Of a stretch of DNA of 10,250 bases, positions 5,875-10,250 are shown in pieces. Numbering within the stretch: position 1 is the stretch's first letter; every line of letters begins with the position of its first letter. The position numbers and the translations under genes were made by a program. Under the pieces are notes generated by a model that was given only the letters and a program-made list of their open reading frames with translations, was not told the origin of the DNA and made no database searches. Location of the stretch: positions 1 to 10,250 of the forward strand of contig VBCJ01000088.1 in NCBI GenBank assembly GCA_005884335.1, written 5' to 3'. Source of the stretch: Betaproteobacteria bacterium (GTDB taxonomy: Bacteria > Pseudomonadota > Gammaproteobacteria > Burkholderiales > SG8-39).

Positions 5875-6372
5875 ATGGATCGCCGCCTCATCATCGAGCA
5901 CATTCCCCGGCTGCGTCGCTACGCCCGCGCGCTCGTCGGCGACCGCTACGTCGCCGACGACTTGGTTCAGGACACTCTGGAGCGCGCCTGGAACAAGTTC
6001 TATCTCTGGCGCCCGGGAAGCGACCTGAGGGCGTGGCTGTTCACGATCATGCATAACGTGTTCGTAAATCAAGCGAGGCGCCGCCGCTACGAGATCGAGC
6101 AGGCGATGGAGGAAGTGCCTGCGGTTTCGGTTCGCGCGACCCAGAGCGAGCAGCTCGAGCTGCAGGACGTGGACCGCGTGCTTCGTTCGCTCTCGCCGGA
6201 GCAGCGGGAGGTCGTGCTGCTGGTGGCGGTGGAGCAGCTGACCTACGAGGAGGTCAGCGGTGCTCTGGACATCCCCATCGGCACGGTCATGTCGCGACTT
6301 TCACGCGCGCGCGAGCGCATGCGCCAGCTGCTCGGCGGCCAGACCGTGATGCCTCTGAAAGTCGTCAAGTGA
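5875..6372 (+). CDS. ECF-family (sigma-70 group 4) RNA polymerase sigma factor
   Basis: Redirects RNA polymerase to a specific set of promoters when released from its anti-sigma partner. 165 residues, typical of ECF factors. Region 2 spans about 9-70, with DDLVQDTLERAW (28-39) and RAWLFTIMHNVFVNQARRRR for core binding and -10 recognition. Region 4 spans about 97-150, with LSPEQREVVLL then a helix-turn-helix (about 122-146, TYEEVSGALDIPIGTVMSRL). Region 3 is absent, as expected. There is no ribosome site before ATG 5875, and TAGAAT lies just upstream. The next gene starts within its stop codon (GTGA), so sigma and anti-sigma are translationally coupled at similar levels. The inducing signal and regulon cannot be read from the sequence; the nearby RND pump is on the opposite strand and need not be a target. 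Confidence 0.95.
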   Translation: MDRRLIIEHIPRLRRYARALVGDRYVADDLVQDTLERAWNKFYLWRPGSDLRAWLFTIMHNVFVNQARRRRYEIEQAMEEVPAVSVRATQSEQLELQDVDRVLRSLSPEQREVVLLVAVEQLTYEEVSGALDIPIGTVMSRLSRARERMRQLLGGQTVMPLKVVK

Positions 6373-7109
6373 AGCCTGTCGCCGAGGCTGAATTGCACAC
6401 CTACATCGACGGCGCCCTTTCCGAGGGCGCTCGGGCCGAGATCGAGGCCTGGCTCGCTTCTCACCCGGAGGATGCGGAGCGGCTGCGCGCGTACGCCGAG
6501 CAAAATGCTCTGCTCCGTTCGCTGTACAACCCGGTGCTCGACGAACCCGTGCCGGCGGCCCTGCTTGCCGTGCGCCCGCACGCATGGCGGCGCTACGCCG
6601 CCGCTGCTGCGATATTCGCGCTCGGAATCGGGCTCGGCTGGCTGGTTCGTGGCATGTTCATCACTCCGCAGATGCTGCCGGCGTCGCTCGCCCGACAGGC
6701 TGCGATTGCGCACGTGGTGTATTCGCCCGAGGTACGCCACCCGGTGGAGGTGACGGCCAGCGAGGAAGAACACCTCGTGAACTGGCTGTCCAAGCGTCTT
6801 GGCACCACCTTGAAGGCGCCCAAGCTGGGGCCGCTCGGTTACGAACTTGTGGGCGGTCGGCTGCTCTCCGGACCGCAGGGGCCGGTCGCGCACTTCATGT
6901 ATCAGGATGGGCGCGGTCAGCGCCTGACGCTGTACGTTTCCAGGCAGAGAGGGGAGCCGCGCGACACCGCTTTCCGCTTCAGCCAAGAGGACCGCGTGTC
7001 GGTCTTCTATTGGGTCGACGGCAATTTCGGGTACGCCCTTTCAGGCGAGATAAAAAGAGAACAGCTGCTCCAGGTCGCCGAAGTCGTCTACAAGCAGCTC
7101 AATCCGTGA
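6369..7109 (+). CDS. Membrane anti-sigma factor, cysteine-free
   Basis: Probable partner that holds the preceding ECF sigma factor inactive at the inner membrane. 246 residues from GTG 6369, which overlaps the sigma gene stop (GTGA). Residues about 5-50 (LHTYIDGALSEGARAEIEAWLASHPEDAERL) form the helical anti-sigma domain typical of proteobacterial transmembrane regulators. One membrane helix follows at about 76-96, then a periplasmic domain of about 150 residues ending in EVVYKQLNP. The protein has no cysteine at all, so the HxxxCxxC zinc site found in ZAS/RsrA-type anti-sigmas is lacking and thiol redox sensing through it is excluded. Release may instead follow from a periplasmic signal or proteolysis; this is inference. 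An 18-bp gap separates it from the convergent RND gene. TGATCGCC occurs twice there (7107-7114, 7121-7128), and no terminator is seen. Confidence 0.87.
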   Translation: MKPVAEAELHTYIDGALSEGARAEIEAWLASHPEDAERLRAYAEQNALLRSLYNPVLDEPVPAALLAVRPHAWRRYAAAAAIFALGIGLGWLVRGMFITPQMLPASLARQAAIAHVVYSPEVRHPVEVTASEEEHLVNWLSKRLGTTLKAPKLGPLGYELVGGRLLSGPQGPVAHFMYQDGRGQRLTLYVSRQRGEPRDTAFRFSQEDRVSVFYWVDGNFGYALSGEIKREQLLQVAEVVYKQLNP

Positions 7110-7127
7110 TCGCCGAGAACTGATCGC

Positions 7128-10100
7128 CTAGTCGGCGGCGCCCAACTTTGCCATCTGGCGCGTGTCGCGCCGCTGCGCGAGCCATTGCTGGAAGCGCTCG
7201 AAGTAGAGGTAGATCACGGGCGTGATGTAGAGGGTCAGGAACTGCGACAGCACCAGGCCGCCCACCACCGCGAGACCGAGCGGTCGGCGGGCATCTCCGC
7301 CGGCGCCGAACGATAACGCGATCGGGAGGCTCCCCATCAGTGCCGCGAACGTCGTCATCATGATCGGCCGGAAGCGTATCAGACAGGCCTGGTAGATCGC
7401 CTCGGCGGCGGGCTTGCCCCCTTTGCGTTGCGCCTCGATCGCGAAATCGATCATCATGATCGCGTTCTTCTTGACGATGCCCACCAGCATGATGATGCCG
7501 ACGAAGGCGTACATGTTGAGCTCGAGGTTGAAAGCCCACAAAGTCACCAGCGCTCCGAGTCCCGCGGTCGGCAGGCCGGAGAGGATCGTGAGCGGGTGGA
7601 TGAAGCTCTCGTACAGGATGCCGAGCACCAGGTAGATCACCAGAATGGAAAGCAACAGCAGGATGCCCATGCCTTGGAGCGAAGCTTGAAACGCCTGCGC
7701 CGTGCCCGTGAATCTCGTGTTCAGCGTGGCCGGCACCTGCAGCTCCAGCGCCGCTTTCTGGATCACGTCGATCGCCTCGGACAGCGCCACATCCGGCTGC
7801 AGGTCGAACGAAAAGGTGACGGAGGGCAGCTGGCCGAGATGGCTCACGCTCATGGGGCCGACGCCGTAAGTGAGCTTCGCTACCGCGTTGAGCGGCACCA
7901 GCGCGCCGCTCGAGGAGCGCACGTAGAGCATCGACAGGGCTGCAGGGTCGCGCTGGAACCGCGGTTCGAGCTCGAGGATCACCCAGTACTGGTTCGTCGC
8001 GGTATAGATGTTCGAAACCTGGCGCGAGCCGTAGGCATTGGCGAGCGCCGCCTCGATCTGCTGGGGGTTGACCCCGAGGGCGGAAGCCTTCTCGCGATCG
8101 ATCTCGACGTTGACTTGCGGCCGGGCGATCTGCAGGTCGCTCGAGACGTCGAGCAGCCCCGGCAGGGTCTTGAGCTTCTCCTCGATGATCGGCACCCAGT
8201 GGTACAGCTCCTCGGTGCTGGCGCCCTGCACCACGTACTGGTATGGACTCTTGGTGAGTTGCCCGCCGATACGTATCGCCGGGACGTTCTGGATGAAGAC
8301 CTTGAGGCCCATCATGTTGGAGAGCTTCGGGCGCAGGCCCCGCACGACTTCGTCCGCCGATTTGCGCTGAGCGCGCGGTTTCAAAGTCATGGTGGCACGG
8401 CCGACGTTGAGGGAAGGGTTGAACGAGGTTGCGCCCATGAACCCGGTCACCGCTTCGATGTTGGGATCGGCGCGGAGGATCTCCAGCACGGAGCGCTGGT
8501 AGGTCGCCATGGCGTCGAAAGAGATGTCCTGGGGTGCCTCGACGAAGCAGAACAGCTGTCCCGAGTCCTCGCTCGGCAGGAATCCCTTGGGCATTTTCAC
8601 GTAGAGCCATCCCGTGGCAAGGACGATGGCAAGGAACACGACCATCGTGAATCTCCGGTGTTGGAGTGCCCATTTCAGGGTCTGTCCGTACGCGCCCCGT
8701 ACCGCATCGAACGCCCGCTCGCTCGCGAGGAACAGCCTGCCGTGCTCGACGTCGGCGTGCGGCTTGAGGATGCGGCTGCACATCATCGGCGTCAGCGTGA
8801 GCGAGACGAATCCCGAGATCAGCACCGCGACGATGATGGTGACGGCGAATTCGTGCAGCAGCCGACCGAGTATGCCGCCCATAAAGAGCACCGGGATGAA
8901 CACCGCGGCGAGCGAAATCGTCATCGATAGAATGGTGAAGGAGACTTCCTTCGACCCATCGAACGTCGCCTGCAGCGGGCTCTTCCCCATCTCGATGTGG
9001 CGTGAGATGTTTTCCAGCATCACGATCGCGTCGTCCACCACGAAGCCTACGCACAGGGTCAGCGCCATCAGCGAGATGTTGTCCAGGCTGTAACCGAACA
9101 GGTACATCAGCGAGAACGTGCCGATGATGGACATCGGGAGCGCCACGGTCGGAATGATGGTGGCCGGAATGTTGCGCAGGAACATGAAGATCACCATCAC
9201 CACCAGCGCGAGCGCGAGCATCAGCGAAAACCGCACGTCGTTGACAGATTCGCGGATGGTGTTGGATCGGTCGTACATCACGTTGATGCTGACCCCTGCC
9301 GGAACCTCGGCGCGGAAGGTCGGCAACAGTTTTTTGACGGCGTCTACGACCTCGATGGTATTGGTGCCGGGCTGCCGATAGATCGCGAGGATGATGCCGC
9401 GCTGATCCTTGAACCACGCGGCGAGCTTGTCGTTTTCCACGCTGTCGATGACACGGCCGAGCTCGCTCAGGCGGATCGGTGCGCCGTTGCGGTAGGTGAC
9501 GATGATGGGCCGGAAGGCGGCAGCATCATAAAGCTGGCCCGTCGCCTGTATGGCAAACATGCGGTCCTTGCCGTAGAGCGTGCCGGTGGGCAGGTTGACG
9601 TTGGCGTTGGCGACGGCCTGCTCGACCTCGTTGATGCCTACGCCGCGCGCGGCGAGCGCGTTGGGGTCGACCTGCACGCGCACCGCATATTTCTGCTGGC
9701 CCTGCACCTGAACTTGGGCCACCCCGGAAATCGTCGAGATGCGCTGCGCGAGAAAGGTTTCCGCGTACTCGTTGACGGTCGACAGCGGCAGCGTTTCCGA
9801 AGTGAGCGTCAGGAAGAAAATCGGTGCATCGGCCGGGTTGACCTTCCTGAACGAGGGCGGTGTCGACATGGTCGGCGGCAGCTGCTTTGTCGCAGCCGCG
9901 ATCGCGGAATTCACGTCCTGTGCCGCGGCGTCGATGTCGCGGTCGAGCGAAAACTGGATGGTGATGGTGGTGAGGCCCTGGCCGGAGAGCGAGGTCATCT
10001 GGTCGATTCCGGCGATCGTCGAGAACTGTTTCTCGAGCGGCGTCGCCACGGCCGCCGCCATGGTTTCGGGGCTCGCGCCCGGAAGCTGGGCCGAGACCTG

Positions 10101-10235
10101 GATCGTGGGGAAATCGACGTTGGGCAGCGATGAAACCGGCAGCAGGCGGTAGCTCGCCAGTCCGAAAATCAGGATCCCGGCCATGACCAGCACGGTCATG
10201 ACGGGACGGCGGACGAAAAGCTCTGAAAGATTCAC
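7128..10235 (-). CDS. RND efflux permease, MdtC/MuxC-like
   Basis: Inner-membrane, proton-driven pump subunit of a tripartite exporter; homologues expel drugs, bile salts and related amphipathic compounds through an MFP and an outer-membrane channel. 1035 residues, full length for the HAE1/MdtBC group. Seen: TM1 after ELFVRRPVMT (about 11-30); a large periplasmic loop; TM4 GFVVDDAIVMLEN with the proton-relay pair D401/D402; GRLLHEFAVT (457-466); a second loop; and TM10 GIVKKNAIMMIDFA with K922. The first 45 residues (LLPVSSLPNVDFPTI) and LVSLTLTPMM-type segments are closest to MdtC by memory. Start GTG 10235: an in-frame TAG lies just upstream, so it cannot extend, and there is no ribosome site. 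Its GTGA contains a TGA that may end an upstream gene (MdtB- or MdtA-like), implying coupling. MFP and outer-membrane genes are not in the window. Confidence 0.95.
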   Translation of the reverse strand: MNLSELFVRRPVMTVLVMAGILIFGLASYRLLPVSSLPNVDFPTIQVSAQLPGASPETMAAAVATPLEKQFSTIAGIDQMTSLSGQGLTTITIQFSLDRDIDAAAQDVNSAIAAATKQLPPTMSTPPSFRKVNPADAPIFFLTLTSETLPLSTVNEYAETFLAQRISTISGVAQVQVQGQQKYAVRVQVDPNALAARGVGINEVEQAVANANVNLPTGTLYGKDRMFAIQATGQLYDAAAFRPIIVTYRNGAPIRLSELGRVIDSVENDKLAAWFKDQRGIILAIYRQPGTNTIEVVDAVKKLLPTFRAEVPAGVSINVMYDRSNTIRESVNDVRFSLMLALALVVMVIFMFLRNIPATIIPTVALPMSIIGTFSLMYLFGYSLDNISLMALTLCVGFVVDDAIVMLENISRHIEMGKSPLQATFDGSKEVSFTILSMTISLAAVFIPVLFMGGILGRLLHEFAVTIIVAVLISGFVSLTLTPMMCSRILKPHADVEHGRLFLASERAFDAVRGAYGQTLKWALQHRRFTMVVFLAIVLATGWLYVKMPKGFLPSEDSGQLFCFVEAPQDISFDAMATYQRSVLEILRADPNIEAVTGFMGATSFNPSLNVGRATMTLKPRAQRKSADEVVRGLRPKLSNMMGLKVFIQNVPAIRIGGQLTKSPYQYVVQGASTEELYHWVPIIEEKLKTLPGLLDVSSDLQIARPQVNVEIDREKASALGVNPQQIEAALANAYGSRQVSNIYTATNQYWVILELEPRFQRDPAALSMLYVRSSSGALVPLNAVAKLTYGVGPMSVSHLGQLPSVTFSFDLQPDVALSEAIDVIQKAALELQVPATLNTRFTGTAQAFQASLQGMGILLLLSILVIYLVLGILYESFIHPLTILSGLPTAGLGALVTLWAFNLELNMYAFVGIIMLVGIVKKNAIMMIDFAIEAQRKGGKPAAEAIYQACLIRFRPIMMTTFAALMGSLPIALSFGAGGDARRPLGLAVVGGLVLSQFLTLYITPVIYLYFERFQQWLAQRRDTRQMAKLGAAD

Positions 10236-10250
10236 GGATGAGAACTACGA

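Noticed and set aside
7428..8930. Long + strand open frame (500 codons) and an offset minus-strand frame at 7099-9417 (772 codons) within the RND gene
   Set aside because: Both are shadows of the clearly homologous 1035-residue RND permease. Their translations are rich in Arg, His, Asp and Gly, as expected of wrong frames in GC-rich coding DNA, and match no family I know.
10232..10250. Last codons of an upstream minus-strand gene (RSSHP, stop TGA overlapping the RND GTG)
   Set aside because: Five codons cannot identify a gene. The GTGA overlap fits an MdtABC-like operon, but this rests on context only.
1..10250. Mobile elements, CRISPR arrays, tRNA/rRNA genes or a defence system
   Set aside because: No transposase, integrase, regularly spaced repeats or tRNA-like cloverleaf was found; base use looks even throughout.

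Overview
The window is GC-rich, gene-dense chromosomal DNA that reads as a betaproteobacterium. Evidence for this is the grouping of cutA, dsbD, hemB, yihA (engB) and a cytochrome c4 gene, the form of HemB and YihA, and an MdtC-type RND pump. It looks like ordinary chromosome: I found no tRNA, rRNA, IS element, CRISPR array or phage gene. No complete, previously undescribed multi-gene system is visible. The unusual features are small: a gene remnant, a stack of hairpins, and probable leaderless starts.

Left part (1-3005). A flavin/[2Fe-2S] oxidoreductase runs leftward off the edge. Only 24 bp separate it from a rightward run: a 42-codon remnant of an SDR-type NAD(P)-binding protein that seems to have lost its middle, then cutA (overlapping it by ATGA), then dsbD 5 bp later. 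DsbD has all six redox cysteines and brings electrons to the periplasm.

Middle (3006-5573). hemB (porphobilinogen synthase, with Asp in place of the zinc-ligand Cys) converges on dsbD with 4 bp between stop codons. Upstream of hemB on the same strand is the GTPase gene yihA. It carries an unusual Pro/Gly-rich then basic C-terminal tail, and the DNA for that tail contains five inverted repeats. Two of these look like rho-independent terminators facing the + strand. yihA is divergent from a dihaem cytochrome c4 gene, with a TAGAAT box between them. Haem synthesis, thiol delivery to the periplasm and a c-type cytochrome thus lie side by side, which fits a role in respiratory cytochrome supply.

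Right part (5574-10250). A 301-bp gap holds two hairpins, the second a 20-bp stem followed by seven T. Next comes an ECF sigma factor gene with TAGAAT nine bases before its ATG, overlapping (GTGA) a membrane anti-sigma gene that encodes no cysteine. A complete MdtC-like RND permease gene converges on this pair. Its GTG start overlaps a TGA that may end an upstream RND-operon gene lying mostly outside the window.
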